Shown here: positions 49,798 through 59,814 of the stretch, one piece after another
Numbering within the stretch: position 1 is the first letter of the stretch
Layout of the letters: each line of letters begins with the position of its first letter
Origin: Mortierella alpina
Taxonomy: Eukaryota; Mortierellomycota; Mortierellomycetes; Mortierellales; Mortierellaceae
NCBI GenBank assembly: GCA_029449245.1
Contig: JANATF010000015.1
Span: 124,001 to 188,000 of the forward strand
Reading direction: 5' to 3'
Length of the DNA: 64,000 nt
Notes under the pieces: model-generated
Told to the model about the DNA's origin: nothing
The model's database searches: none
The model's input: the letters and a program-made list of their open reading frames with translations, nothing else
Translations under genes and position numbers: made by a program

Positions 49798-51012
49798 ATG
49801 AGTCTCGAAACCGCCAACCAGAATTTTGAAGCCCTCCAAACTCGTGTCAAAACCATCGAGGACACTCTCCTCGAGCAAGCCAGCCCGGTCGTAGCGGATC
49901 TCAAAAACCGCGTTCAGTCGCTCGAAAGCCAGCTCACCGCGTACGGACCCCTCCTCAAGTTCTTACAGACCAACCATAGTTTCGTCGAGGATCTCATCAA
50001 AATGGTCGAACCAAGATTCAAAACGATCGAAGGACAGATCATTGCTCTGAATGCCATCAACGAGAACAATACCTTCCAGAAAGATATGCTCCGGGGCCTC
50101 AAGACCCTTGCCGAAGCCACCAAGACTCAGTCGGTGGCCAAGCCCAAGATCGACTCCCCCGAGAAGTTCACTGGTAAAAGAGAAGACTGGAAAACTTTCC
50201 AGTCTCAGCTGGAGCTGTACTTCTTGGCTCAGAGCTCGCAGCATCCAACGGATGCCTCTAAAATCATGTTCATCATCTCCCGTCTGGGGGACACCGCGGC
50301 CTATAAGTATATGGAAAAGCACATCCCTGCTTTTAAGCTGGATGACGAAGTAAGACCCGCGATCATTAGCAGCCTTGATAAGTTTTGGTCGGTCATGACC
50401 AAGAATTTCGGCGTCACCAACGCCCACATCGTGGCCGAGTCTCAACTCCGCGCCTTGAAGCAAAAAGGCTCGGCGTTGGACTACACCAATAAGTTTGTCC
50501 AGTTGGTTGCCGATACCGAGTGGAACGACGCTGCCAAAATCTCCCAGTACCGGATTGGCCTCAAAGAATCGGTCCAAGAAACCATGTCACGCCAGGAGGA
50601 ACCGCGCACGTTCTATGAGTTCTCTGATTTGGCTATTGAGATCGACACTCGCCAATATGGTTACTTTCTGCAAAGACAACCTGTTCGTTCCACAACAACC
50701 TTGAATAGCGCCCGCAACTCGACCCCTGTTTCCGTCCCGCGACCATTCGCTCCCGCCGCGTCCGTTGCCGCCCCGTCCATGGCCATGGACCTCAGCCAAG
50801 CCCAGCACCGCCCTGTGAGCGCCGAAGAAAAACAGCGACGCAGAGATAACGATCTCTGTAGCTACTGTGGTTTGGAGGGACACTGGGTTAAGGAGTGTCC
50901 CACCAAACCCGCGAACACCAGACTCGGTAACAAGGCTCAACACACTCTCTCTAGTGCCACCACTGCCAACACTAGCCCCTTCGTGTTCGATTTGGGAAAC
51001 GACGACGCCTAG
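49798..51012 (+). CDS. gag: Ty3-D Gag
   Basis: 404 aa from ATG 49798, 49 nt after the LTR. N-terminal coiled coil (~1-110), capsid part (FTGKREDWKTFQSQLELYF, ISQYRIGLKESVQETM) and a classical CCHC knuckle CSYCGLEGHWVKEC (CX2CX4HX4C). Ends DLGNDDA; the heptamer for frameshifting lies in LGN. Confidence 0.92.
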   Translation: MSLETANQNFEALQTRVKTIEDTLLEQASPVVADLKNRVQSLESQLTAYGPLLKFLQTNHSFVEDLIKMVEPRFKTIEGQIIALNAINENNTFQKDMLRGLKTLAEATKTQSVAKPKIDSPEKFTGKREDWKTFQSQLELYFLAQSSQHPTDASKIMFIISRLGDTAAYKYMEKHIPAFKLDDEVRPAIISSLDKFWSVMTKNFGVTNAHIVAESQLRALKQKGSALDYTNKFVQLVADTEWNDAAKISQYRIGLKESVQETMSRQEEPRTFYEFSDLAIEIDTRQYGYFLQRQPVRSTTTLNSARNSTPVSVPRPFAPAASVAAPSMAMDLSQAQHRPVSAEEKQRRRDNDLCSYCGLEGHWVKECPTKPANTRLGNKAQHTLSSATTANTSPFVFDLGNDDA

Positions 51013-51038
51013 TAAAGAGTGGAGAAGCCCATCTAGGC
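50994..51038 (+). promoter_or_regulatory. programmed -1 frameshift signal, Ty3-D
   Basis: Heptamer G-GGA-AAC (50994-51000) in the gag frame, 6-nt spacer, then GCCTAG (51007-51012, including the gag stop) pairing with CTAGGC (51033-51038). Pol is open in the -1 frame from this point. Confidence 0.75.
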
Positions 51039-54000
51039 CAACTTTTCAATGTTTCTCCTGTTCACGACCCTATCCACGACTCCGCTCCCATCACCATTCC
51101 TGTCACTCTGTATTTCCAGGGGTCCTCCCTCCCCGTCAATGCCATGATTGATTCTGGGGCTACAATTTCCTTCATTCATCAGAACCTCGCCAAAGTACAT
51201 CACCTACCCATTGTCGATCAACAACTCAACATTGCCCTCGCCAATGGTACCATCCACTCTTCCCACCACTCCACTCGTCTTGTCATGCAATCCAGCCCAG
51301 AACATTTTGAAGTACATTCCTTTCAACTCATCACGCTCGGTAACTATTCTGTGATCCTTGGAATGGACTGGCTAAAAAAGCACAGCCCCTCCATCAACTG
51401 GGATCAGAGAACAGTGACTCTCGCCTGCACTCAAAATCACAACTTCTCTGCCTTGTCACATCTTGCTCGATCCACACTACCTACTTCTATCCTGCCCTTC
51501 GCCAGTCAAACACGCTCTGCTTCCCCTCCTCTAGTTCTCAAACCTGCACCAATTACTATCATTTACCCACCTGTGCCTGTCCCTGTCAGAAACCCAACTT
51601 CCATGGATATTGCCCTGGTCAGCAACGCCAATTTCTGTCAATTGCTCAAGCAGGGACAGGGTGTAGGCTACATGATGGACATCTCTCAAGTCGAAGAATT
51701 GTCTACCGCGACTCTTAGTGATGATGAACCAACAATCCAGCTCCCTGAAAAATACGCTGAATACTCTCAAGTGTTCTCCAAGACTCAGGCGGACAAACTC
51801 CCGCCACACCGACCCTACGACCATAGTATTCCCATTGCAGAAGGCGCCAACGTACCTTTTGGGCCTGTCTACAATCTCTCGCAGACGGAGCTCAAGGCCC
51901 TACACGAATATCTCAAAGAAAACCTGGCTAAAGGTTTCATTCGCCGCTCGGAATCCCCAGCCGGAGCGCCCATTCTCTTTGTCAAGAAAAAAGACGGTTC
52001 CCTTCGCCTTTGTGTCGATTACCGGGGACTTAACAAAATCACAACTCCCAATCGATGCCCTTTACCACTGATCTCCGAAACGTTTGACCAGTTAGGAAAA
52101 GCCAAGTATTTTACCAAATTGGACATGCGTGGTGCCTACAACCTTCTCCGAATAGCGAAAGGCGACGAGTGGAAAACCGCGTTTCGCTGTCGTTACGGTC
52201 ACTTTGAGTATCAAGTCATGCCATTCGGGCTCATGAATGCCCCAGGAACCTTCCAAGCGTTCGTGAACGACGTCCTGCGCGACTACTTGGATGATTTTGT
52301 TGTTGTCTACCTTGACGATATTCTCATATATTCCGAATCACTTGACGAGCACACCGCACAAGTCAAAAAGGTCCTCAAGAAATTAGAAGCTGCGGGCATC
52401 TGTCTGAAACTCGAGAAATGTGCGTTCGATAAGCAAGAGGTCTCGTTCCTGGGATTCATCATTGGTGTTAACGGCATCTCGATGGATCCTGCCAAGGTGG
52501 CCGCCATTCAAGAATGGGCTACCCCTAAATCAGCTTTTGACATTCAGGTGTTCCTCGGACTCGCTAACTTCTACCGCCGCTTCGTCAAGAACTACTCCAA
52601 AGTAGCCACCCCTCTCACCACTCTGCTCAAGAAGAATGCCAAGTTCATTTGGTCAAGAGCCGCGCAAGACGCTTTTGAAGAACTCAAAGCTCGTTTGATG
52701 TCTGGCCCGATCCTCCGTCACTTTGATCACACAAAAGCGTGTGTCATCGAAGTCGATGCCTCCGACTACGCCCTCGGAGGAGTTTGCAGCCAATATGATG
52801 ACGATGACCACCTCCACCCTGTTGCCTTCTACTCCAGAAAACTCCTGCCTGCGGAAATGAATTACCAGATCTATGACAAAGAACTGTTAGCCATTGTGTG
52901 CGCCTTCAAGCACTGGCGACACTACCTTGAGTTCTCAGCCTCTACCACAGTCGTCCTTACTGACCACCGCAATCTGGAATATTTTACAACCACCCGCAAC
53001 CTTAGCCGTCGCCAGGTCCGCTGGTCTGAAGTCCTATCGGACTATAATTTTGTCATCAAATACCGCCCTGGCTCGCAGAACGCTGCGGCTGACTCTTTGT
53101 CTCGGAGAGACAAACCTGAGGAGGGGAGTGCGGCTGCACTAAGCAAGACCGCCTTAACCCTCCTGCCACCAATTCAATTTTTGAATGCCCTACAAGCCCT
53201 GCCGCTGCTCCCAGAGAAGTCAGCCATTCAAGAATTAATTACGCATTCACTTCCTAACGACCCTACATTCAGCGCGATCCTTGCTGAGAACCTTGAGACG
53301 CCAGACCCCGACGGCCTCTACTCTGTCCAGGACGGCCTTCTACTACATGACGGCCTGGTCTGTGTCCCCGACGACCCGGATCTCAAGAAAATGATCCTTG
53401 AAGAATGCCACGATTCTCCCACTGCGGGGCACTTTGGTATTACTAAAACATTTGATCTTGTCTCTCGCACGTTCTTTTGGCCCAGCATGCGACAATATAT
53501 CAAGAATTACGTCGGTGGATGCGATATTTGCCAACGTAGCAAGTCAAGCAATCACAAGCCGTATGGCCTCCTGCAATCCTTGCCGATCCCTGATCGGCCC
53601 TGGTCCTCGATCTCCGTAGACTTTATCACTCAACTGCCCGCCTCCAAGGGCTACACCGCGATATGTGTCTTCGTCGATCGATTCACGAAGATGGCTCACT
53701 TTGCCCCTACCACAGATACCGTGGACGCGGAGGGTACCGTGCAGCTCTTCTTGGAAAAAGTCTTCGCCGCCCACGGTCTTCCAGACGATGTCGTCTCCGA
53801 TAGAGGCGTCACCTTCACTTCTAAGTTCACTAAGACAGTCTTCAAGGCTCTCCAGATCGAGCAGAACCTCTCTACTGCATTCCATCCTAGGACTGACGGC
53901 CAGACTGAGAGAGTCAACTCGATTCTCGAGCAGTACCTACGCTGTTATATCGACTATCAACAGTCAAACTGGAGCACTTTACTCCCGCTCGCCGAGTTCA

Positions 54001-54689
54001 CTTACAACAACACGGAACACTCGTCCACGAAGACAACTCCTTTCTTCGCTAACTTTGGTTTCCACCCCAAGTTCTCAGTTACCGTACCCCGGGTGACTAA
54101 GGACAACATCCCTTGCCCTGACCACATCAAGGCTCTTCTAGACATTCATTCTGAGATGAAGTTCAACATCCAGTCTGCGAATGAAAGACACGCCCGACAT
54201 TTTGATACCAAAACAATAGCTCAGCCTGATTTCAGTGTTGGCGACAAAGTCTGGTTAGACGCCCGAAATCTCCGTACCGAGCGGGCAGCCAAGAAACTTG
54301 ACTACAAACGAGTTGGCCCTTTTCAAATACTCGAGAAGGTTGGAACTCGCTCATACCGCCTGGATCTCCCAAGTACCATGAAGATCCACCCGATCTTCCA
54401 CGTCGGCCTCCTCGAGCGTTTCCGCCAAGATACGATCCCGGGTCGGACACCTAAACCTCTACCTCCACTCGTCGTTGCTGGAGAAGAGGAGTTCGAAGTC
54501 GAAGCCATCCTAGACTCCAAAGTGGCCCGTGGCAGACTCCTCTACCATGTCCACTGGAAAGGCTACCCCATATCTGCTCGCACTTGGGAGCCTGCTGAGT
54601 TGGTTCAAGGCGCCCCGAGACTCATCAAGCAGTTTCATCATGCTCACCCTCACAAACCCGGCCCTACGCTTCGCGGAGCTCAGCCCTAA
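51000..54689 (+). CDS. pol: Ty3-D Pol (protease, RT, RNase H, integrase, chromodomain)
   Basis: About 1,229 codons in the -1 frame (first internal ATG 51144 at the protease). Protease MIDSGATISFIH with canonical DSG; RT FVKKKDGSLRLCVDYRGL and YLDDILIYS; RNase H EVDASDYALGG and LTDHRNLEYF; integrase HFGI...CDICQRSK, DFITQLPASKG, SDRGVTFTS, HPRTDGQTERVN; chromodomain FEVEAILDSK...YHVHWKGYPISARTWEP. The position of the ATG at the protease active site makes independent initiation improbable, so the frameshift is needed for the upstream part. Confidence 0.93.
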   Translation, partial: RRRLVKSGEAHLGQLFNVSPVHDPIHDSAPITIPVTLYFQGSSLPVNAMIDSGATISFIHQNLAKVHHLPIVDQQLNIALANGTIHSSHHSTRLVMQSSPEHFEVHSFQLITLGNYSVILGMDWLKKHSPSINWDQRTVTLACTQNHNFSALSHLARSTLPTSILPFASQTRSASPPLVLKPAPITIIYPPVPVPVRNPTSMDIALVSNANFCQLLKQGQGVGYMMDISQVEELSTATLSDDEPTIQLPEKYAEYSQVFSKTQADKLPPHRPYDHSIPIAEGANVPFGPVYNLSQTELKALHEYLKENLAKGFIRRSESPAGAPILFVKKKDGSLRLCVDYRGLNKITTPNRCPLPLISETFDQLGKAKYFTKLDMRGAYNLLRIAKGDEWKTAFRCRYGHFEYQVMPFGLMNAPGTFQAFVNDVLRDYLDDFVVVYLDDILIYSESLDEHTAQVKKVLKKLEAAGICLKLEKCAFDKQEVSFLGFIIGVNGISMDPAKVAAIQEWATPKSAFDIQVFLGLANFYRRFVKNYSKVATPLTTLLKKNAKFIWSRAAQDAFEELKARLMSGPILRHFDHTKACVIEVDASDYALGGVCSQYDDDDHLHPVAFYSRKLLPAEMNYQIYDKELLAIVCAFKHWRHYLEFSASTTVVLTDHRNLEYFTTTRNLSRRQVRWSEVLSDYNFVIKYRPGSQNAAADSLSRRDKPEEGSAAALSKTALTLLPPIQFLNALQALPLLPEKSAIQELITHSLPNDPTFSAILAENLETPDPDGLYSVQDGLLLHDGLVCVPDDPDLKKMILEECHDSPTAGHFGITKTFDLVSRTFFWPSMRQYIKNYVGGCDICQRSKSSNHKPYGLLQSLPIPDRPWSSISVDFITQLPASKGYTAICVFVDRFTKMAHFAPTTDTVDAEGTVQLFLEKVFAAHGLPDDVVSDRGVTFTSKFTKTVFKALQIEQNLSTAFHPRTDGQTERVNSILEQYLRCYIDYQQSNWSTLLPLAEFTYNNTEHSSTKTTPFFANFGFHPKFSVTVPRVTKDNIPCPDHIKALLDIHSEMKFNIQSANERHARHFDTKTIAQPDFSVGDKVWLDARNLRTERAAKKLDYKRVGPFQILEKVGTRSYRLDLPSTMKIHPIFHVGLLERFRQDTIPGRTPKPLPPLVVAGEEEFEVEAILDSKVARGRLLYHVHWKGYPISARTWEPAELVQGAPRLIKQFHHAHPHKPGPTLRGAQP

Positions 54690-54699
54690 ATGGGGGGGT
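54690..54699 (+). other. polypurine tract, Ty3-D
   Basis: ATGGGGGGGT between the pol stop and the 3' LTR. Confidence 0.8.
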
Positions 54700-55027
54700 T
54701 GTCGCGTACTCGGCCCTAGGATAAGCGTAGTATCCTAGGTCAAGCCTTATTTCGCCTTTTAATGCCTTATCGACATGCGCCCCCTTTTTACTGAATGCCT
54801 TGAATTATGTCCTGACCGGTGACTATGGGTCAAAGCGGCATTACGCGCTGGGCTCAGTGTTTAGTATATATAGTCTGTAGTTCCCTCTGTACAGTTGCTC
54901 TTTACCTAGTAACTTGAATACATCCTTGATCATACCCTGAACCCTCCTGTCTTGCCACTTCCCTTGTCCCTTCCCTCCTGCCCTTGTGAAAGGTCATCCT
55001 GTCCTTGCCCTGCCTAGATTCACGACA
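54700..55027 (+). repeat. Ty3-D 3' LTR (328 bp)
   Basis: Same length and apparently same sequence as the 5' LTR. Confidence 0.95.
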
Positions 55028-56180
55028 CCATCCTTCTTTTTGACAAAAAGGACAGGTGCTCCGTATGGCGAGGTGCTAGGTTTGATGAACTTCTTTTTCA
55101 GCAATTCGTCCAACTGCTTCCTGAGCTCATCGAGTTCCGCAATGGAGAGACGAATGACTGGTCGGACAGGGGGGTCGGCGGTGGGATCAGTTTCGATTTT
55201 CATTGCATCGCCTCGGTCTGGCGGGAGACCATCAGGGAGGGAGGTGGGGAAGACGTCGCGAAACTCGTCGAGTATGGGGAGCACTTCGTCAGGGACGGGA
55301 GGAGTGGAGGGGTTGTTGCCCGAAGTGGTCTTGACTAACGCCAGGAACACTTCGTTGCCGGGTTGGGAGGCGAGGGAGTTGAAGTGCATGTGGCTCAGGA
55401 GGCGGCCTCCAGACTTAGCTGTAATGGAAGAGGGGGCGAATCCTCTGCATGACCAGATGACATTGCAGCCACGGTGCTGGAAATGCAAGTCGTTGGTGCG
55501 CCAGTTGATGTCGGGGTTGGTGGTTGTGAGCCATGGTTTGCCGAGGATCAGGTCGTAAGATTTGAGTGGATAAAGGAGGGGGTCGAGATTGTCAGCGTAG
55601 TTGTTGCGAGTGAGGGTGATGGGGACAGTGTGCTGAGTGATGGAGGAGGAGCCGTCAGGAAGAACAATGGGAATGGGGTTGCGCGAATGGAGAGGAAGTG
55701 AATGTCGTTTCTGAAAGGAGGTACTAATGACGTTTCCCTCTGCACCGCCATCGATGAGGATGCGTGCAGGGTGTCCATTGACGGAGCCAATGAACGTGAG
55801 CAGCGTGCGCTCAGCCTCAGTCACACTGAAGGACTGTAGCCGAACGGCACGTTTGCGCACACGTCTCTGTTTGCTCTTGGAGAGCGCGGGTGAAGACGCG
55901 TTTGAGGAGGCTGGGTCCAGGTCCATCTTCTCAGGCAATCTAAGCACCACAGATGGGTCATGGCAAGGTTTGGCAACAGGGGGCGCGGGGTTGGGGGCGG
56001 GGTGAGTATCCAGAGTATTATTCTCATTTGCATGTGAGGGAGCGAGCGCAGGTGTGCGGCAAGCCTGATGTTCAGCAGCAATTTTATTTGCAGAAATAGA
56101 ACAAGTACTTGCCTGGGGGCGAGGCTCACTCCCTTTGTCCAGAGGAGAAAGGGAGGGGGTTTCAGCGATCAAGTCCTGGA

Positions 56181-57263
56181 CTAAGCCTGACCGCTGGGGG
56201 CGTTTCCCGACTGGCCATGGAAGGGAGCGCCCACGTTAGTTGCTATATGATTCATTCCGCGGGGGCGAGGGGGGCACCTGTTCTCATATGACAGATGTCC
56301 CAGCTTGCGGCACTTGAAACAGCCGCCGTTGTCGATGAGATACTGTCGCTCTGCGGGAGTCAGTTTTGGGAGGTGAGCCCAGTCGTTGTTGTGGTTGTTG
56401 TTGCGGCCCCATTGGTGCTGGTTACCGTTGAGGCGAGGGCCCCGCTGATTATAGGTTGCCTGGTATTGGTTCCGCTGGTTGCTGTTTTGTCTATTGACCT
56501 CTTGAACGATGGCGTTGATGAGGACCTGGGGGAGCGCCAGGTGATCAACTTCCATCGCGTAAGGGTCGGGTTGGTTGAAGGTCGGGGCGGTGGCGATTTT
56601 TTGAGTGGATTGCAGGGAAGTGGCGGGTTTGGGGTTCATCACTGAGTCGGGTTTAAAATTGTAAATGTTGTCGAAGCGTTCGGCGGTGGAGAGTAGAGTC
56701 TGGAGGTCGGAGTTGCCGGGGTTTGAGACCTCAAACCCTTTAAGCATTTGTTGAAGGTCAGTAGGGGCGCCTTTGTAGAAGCAAGTCTTGATGGTCTCAT
56801 CCAGGAACGCGCGTGCGTCATGCGACATTGAAGGGGAAATAAGCATGGAGCGATAAAGTCGAATGCGTTGAATGTATTCGGAGCAGGTCGAGGTGAAAGC
56901 GATGGAATATAAGAGTGAGCGGATGCTGTCCAGGAAACCGACGGGGCGGAACTCGGTGCGGAAGGCCTCAACGAAATCGAACCAATGTGCGTCGTCGGCA
57001 AGAGGGTGGGATTCCCACCAAAGGGATGCTGTGCCCGTCAGGAAGATGATCGCGTGAAGGGTCCTTTCCTCAGCGGCGATCTTTGCTCCCACGAAGAAGC
57101 GTTGAACCGCCGTGAGCCAGGCGTCGCATTTGAATCCATCGCGAGCGCCCTCGTAGAATGGTGGGTTTGGGAAACGGAAGGTGGAGGCATTGGGCAGGAC
57201 GACGCTGGTAGTGGGTGTAGCGGCCATGGGAGCCTGGAGCTGGTTTTCGTTGGCCATGTTCAA
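56181..57263 (-). CDS. gag: Ty3-B4 Gag, intact
   Basis: 360 aa, nearly identical to B1 Gag, with the CX2CX4HX5C knuckle and the GGGAAAC heptamer before its stop. It lies next to the 5' LTR and could still be expressed, supplying capsid while the pol of this copy is broken. Confidence 0.88.
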   Translation of the reverse strand: MNMANENQLQAPMAATPTTSVVLPNASTFRFPNPPFYEGARDGFKCDAWLTAVQRFFVGAKIAAEERTLHAIIFLTGTASLWWESHPLADDAHWFDFVEAFRTEFRPVGFLDSIRSLLYSIAFTSTCSEYIQRIRLYRSMLISPSMSHDARAFLDETIKTCFYKGAPTDLQQMLKGFEVSNPGNSDLQTLLSTAERFDNIYNFKPDSVMNPKPATSLQSTQKIATAPTFNQPDPYAMEVDHLALPQVLINAIVQEVNRQNSNQRNQYQATYNQRGPRLNGNQHQWGRNNNHNNDWAHLPKLTPAERQYLIDNGGCFKCRKLGHLSYENRCPPRPRGMNHIATNVGAPFHGQSGNAPSGQA

Positions 57264-57436
57264 GGTGGCGAAGGCGTTGCAGAGGTAGTCAAGGTCGTGA
57301 TATTCAGGGTCAATGGTGGCGGTAGTCAGGGGTTCTGGGTGTAGTGATGGGGTAGGATCTGGGTCAGGGAAGGGGAGAGGGCAAGTGTCTGGGTCTGGGG
57401 TCTGGGGTCTGGTGGATCGAAGTTACTTTGCTACCA

Positions 57437-57536
57437 TGTAGTAGGGGTCAGGTCAAGTAGGTGGAAAAGGCATGTATTTACAGGTATCGTACTACTCTAC
57501 TCTATATAGTCGTTGTGACTGGACACTACTGTTACA
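57437..57536 (-). repeat. Ty3-B4 5' LTR
   Basis: 100 bp, with primer site GCTACCA (plus strand, 57430-57436) next to it. Confidence 0.93.
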
Positions 57537-57541
57537 ATATC

Positions 57542-57747
57542 GTGTTTTTTCAATCCAAAGATCCTTCAATTCTTCATTCAAAAAAATGAGAAGTAGCAGG
57601 CAAATTACCAAGAATGAATGAGAACAAGAGAGGGATCTTTAATGACAGGCGCCAGGGTGCCTTTAATAGTGGCGGGTCCCTGGTGGCTGAGTGCTCTGCT
57701 AACTTTCTAACTGCACACATTCTGCTATTAAGGGTCAATATACAACA
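57542..57747 (-). repeat. fragment of a Ty3-C-like LTR
   Basis: On the minus strand: TGTTGTATATTG start, inverted repeat CCAGGG/CCCTGG with inner GCC/GGC around ACTATTAAA (57652-57683), then TTAAAGATCCCTCTCTTGTTCTC. Layout equals the Ty3-C LTR, with other arm sequences. Ty3-B4 inserted near its 3' side. Confidence 0.5.
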
Positions 57748-57749
57748 CG

Positions 57750-59222
57750 CTAGACCCGGGCCTAAGGCAGCGCCTGATTGATAGTTACGCCGATGATCCC
57801 AAAATCGGTCCTATCTATCGAAGCTGCCTTCAGGGAAGTTGCCCACCTCGTTATTTGCTACATGAAGGCCTCCTCTGTGTGATACGCCACAATCAGACCC
57901 TTGTATGCATACCTCAAAAAGCTGATATCCGCCTCTCTCTTCTACACGATTCCCATGATTCTGCTATCTCCGGTCACTTGGGTTTCCAGAAGACATACGA
58001 CCAGCTCCGACGCAGTGTGTACTGGCCCCAGATCGTACGAGACACCAAAACATATGTCGAGACATGCGAAGGTTATCAGCGCAACAAGCCCAGTCACCAG
58101 CGGCCTGCCGGACTTTTACAGCCCCTTGAGATACCGGCTCAGCGATGGGAGACAGTGACCATGGACTTCATTGTCCAACTCCCCAAGACACCTCGAGGCC
58201 ACGATGCCATAACGGTCTTTGTAGACAAGCTATCAAAGCAGGTCCACTTTGCCCCAAGCAAAACAACAGATACAGCTTCCGATGTGGCCCGCCTATTTTT
58301 CGACAACGTGTTCCGACTTCATGGTATGCCCACCACCATCGTGTCCGACCGCGACACCAAATTCACCAGCCGGTTTTGGAAGGAGCTTCACCGCTTACTC
58401 GATGTAAAGCTCGCTATGTCCACAGCGTTCCACCCGCAGACTGACGGCCAGACAGAGAGAGCGAACCAGACCCTGGAAGAAATACTACGTGCTTTCGTCG
58501 ACCAAAAACAGACCAACTGGGATTTATTGCTGACTGCAGCCGAATTCGCCTACAACAACTCGATCAACGCCTCCACTGGATACTCGCCCTTCTTCTTGAA
58601 CATGGGTTTTCACCCCAGGGTTCCGATGTCCCTCCTCCAATCGCCAACAAGTTCAAATCCCAGCGTGCAAGCGTTCATCGAATCCCAAGGCGCCACTCTA
58701 TCTCTGGCACAAGACCAAATACAGCGAGCCCAAACACGACAGGCGCAGAACGCGGATACTCGCCGCCGAGACCACAACTTCGCCGTCGGAGACCAAGTGC
58801 TCCTCAACACTGATAACATCACCGTCGCCGCAACGAGAAATCAACCCACAAGGAAGCTACAACCTAGATTCATCGGTCCATATACAATCATTGAGCAGCA
58901 CTCCCCGGTCTCGTTTCGGGTCGAGCTTCCACCGTCCATGAAGATACATGATGTCTTCCACGTCGATCGGTTCCGAGAATACAAACCTTCTCCAGAATCA
59001 CTCGGACCCCGCGCACCATCACAACCACCTCCAGAGATCATCGACAATGAGGAAGAGTATGAGGTAGAAACGATACTCGATCACCAGCACCGGAACCGGC
59101 GAAAAGAATACCTAATCAAGTGGAAGGGATACTCAAGGGAACAGTCGACTTGGGAACCAGAGAGCAGCTTAACTCATTGCAAACAGATATTGAGCAAGTA
59201 CAAGCGCGATCATGGCCTGTAA
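57750..59222 (+). pseudogene. Ty3-B5 integrase and chromodomain
   Basis: Open for ~490 codons: LDPGLRQRLID linker, HLGFQKTYDQLRR with CEGYQRNK (the first Cys of the CxxC pair kept, the second changed to Tyr), core TMDFIVQLPKT, SDRDTKFTS, HPQTDGQTERANQ, and chromodomain EYEVETILDHQ...YLIKWKGYSREQSTWEP. Protease, RT and RNase H are gone. The Cys-to-Tyr change would spoil the zinc site. Confidence 0.85.
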
Positions 59223-59267
59223 TTTTTTTTCGCGATCCTTTTTTTTTAACATGGGAAGGTGTAACAG
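57750..59267 (+). mobile_element. Ty3-B5, 5'-truncated diverged copy
   Basis: Begins in the RNase H-integrase linker and runs to the purine tract (ATGGGAAGG) and first bases of an LTR (TGTAACAGG, 59260). The LTR then differs from the 100-bp type, so its end is uncertain (perhaps near 59405). Confidence 0.8.
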
Positions 59268-59450
59268 GAGTTGAGGGTGCATCGTAAGGGACAAGAACAA
59301 GGATAACGCCAAGCCGTAAGAGACTGGAACGCGACCATGCTTGGTCCCACACAAAGATAGATAAATAGATGGTTGCCCCCTCTGTAATAAGATCAGACGA
59401 TTCTCACCCAAGCTCCACTGACCCCAGCCCCAGAACCCCCACTTGCTTTA

Positions 59451-59576
59451 GCTATTACAGATGTGATAGCCGCTTGGAACGAGCTTCCACAGGACACACT
59501 GCGAGAATTAGTTCAGTCTATGCCAAGAAGGATCAAGGCCGTTATCAAGGCCAGACGTGCTAGTACTCAGTGGTAG
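59451..59576 (+). pseudogene. Tc1/mariner transposase C-terminal tail
   Basis: One frame gives DVIAAWNELPQDTLRELVQS followed by MPRRIKAVIKARRASTQW and a stop, the characteristic end of Tc1/mariner transposases. The DDE core is missing upstream. Confidence 0.75.
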
Positions 59577-59814
59577 AATCAGTTTTTAGCGTAGATGGAG
59601 TCCCCTCCTCCCACATTCAGGGGATGAGGGTGTGAATTAGCCTCTTAATCAGTGAGGAGCACTTTGGCATGGCACCTGCAAATACAAACAGATGCCTGGA
59701 CTCGTCTTTTCAATGCGCTGTTTAATGTTCTAGGTACAGAGGTTGGTCTTTGTCCTGGTTTTTAAGTTATCTACAAGGCGAACGTGCAACTTTTGAAAAA
59801 AAAAAAGGTCGTAC
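59577..59814. other. spacer, nothing recognised
   Basis: No gene or repeat identified between the mariner tail and the Ty3-C4 remnant. Confidence 0.4.

Larger units (their letters stand above)
49421..55027 (+). mobile_element. Ty3-D, complete chromodomain Ty3/gypsy retrotransposon
   Basis: 5,607 bp, two 328-bp LTRs that look identical, target duplication CCATC (49416-49420, 55028-55032) inside the RT of Ty3-B4. Gag and pol both open. It is opposite in orientation to its host. Youngest or among the youngest insertions in the block. Confidence 0.95.
45757..56202 (-). pseudogene. pol: Ty3-B4 pol, split in three
   Basis: Segments: 56202-55028 (pol start, protease with DGGAEGN, early RT), 49420-48703 (RT palm with YLDD), 47682-45757 (RNase H to chromodomain). 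Besides the two insertions there is one nonsense change: in EWPRPSKQ the Arg codon CGA reads TGA (48888-48890 region), a C-to-T change at a CpG. So the gene was already or is now dead in RT. Confidence 0.9.
45647..57536 (-). mobile_element. Ty3-B4, complete but carrying two insertions
   Basis: Both 100-bp LTRs present (45647-45746, 57437-57536) and a 5-bp duplication ATATC at 45642-45646 and 57537-57541. Interrupted by S-B (47683-48702) and by Ty3-D (49421-55027). Without these and their duplications, the element is ~5.26 kb like B1. Confidence 0.93.
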
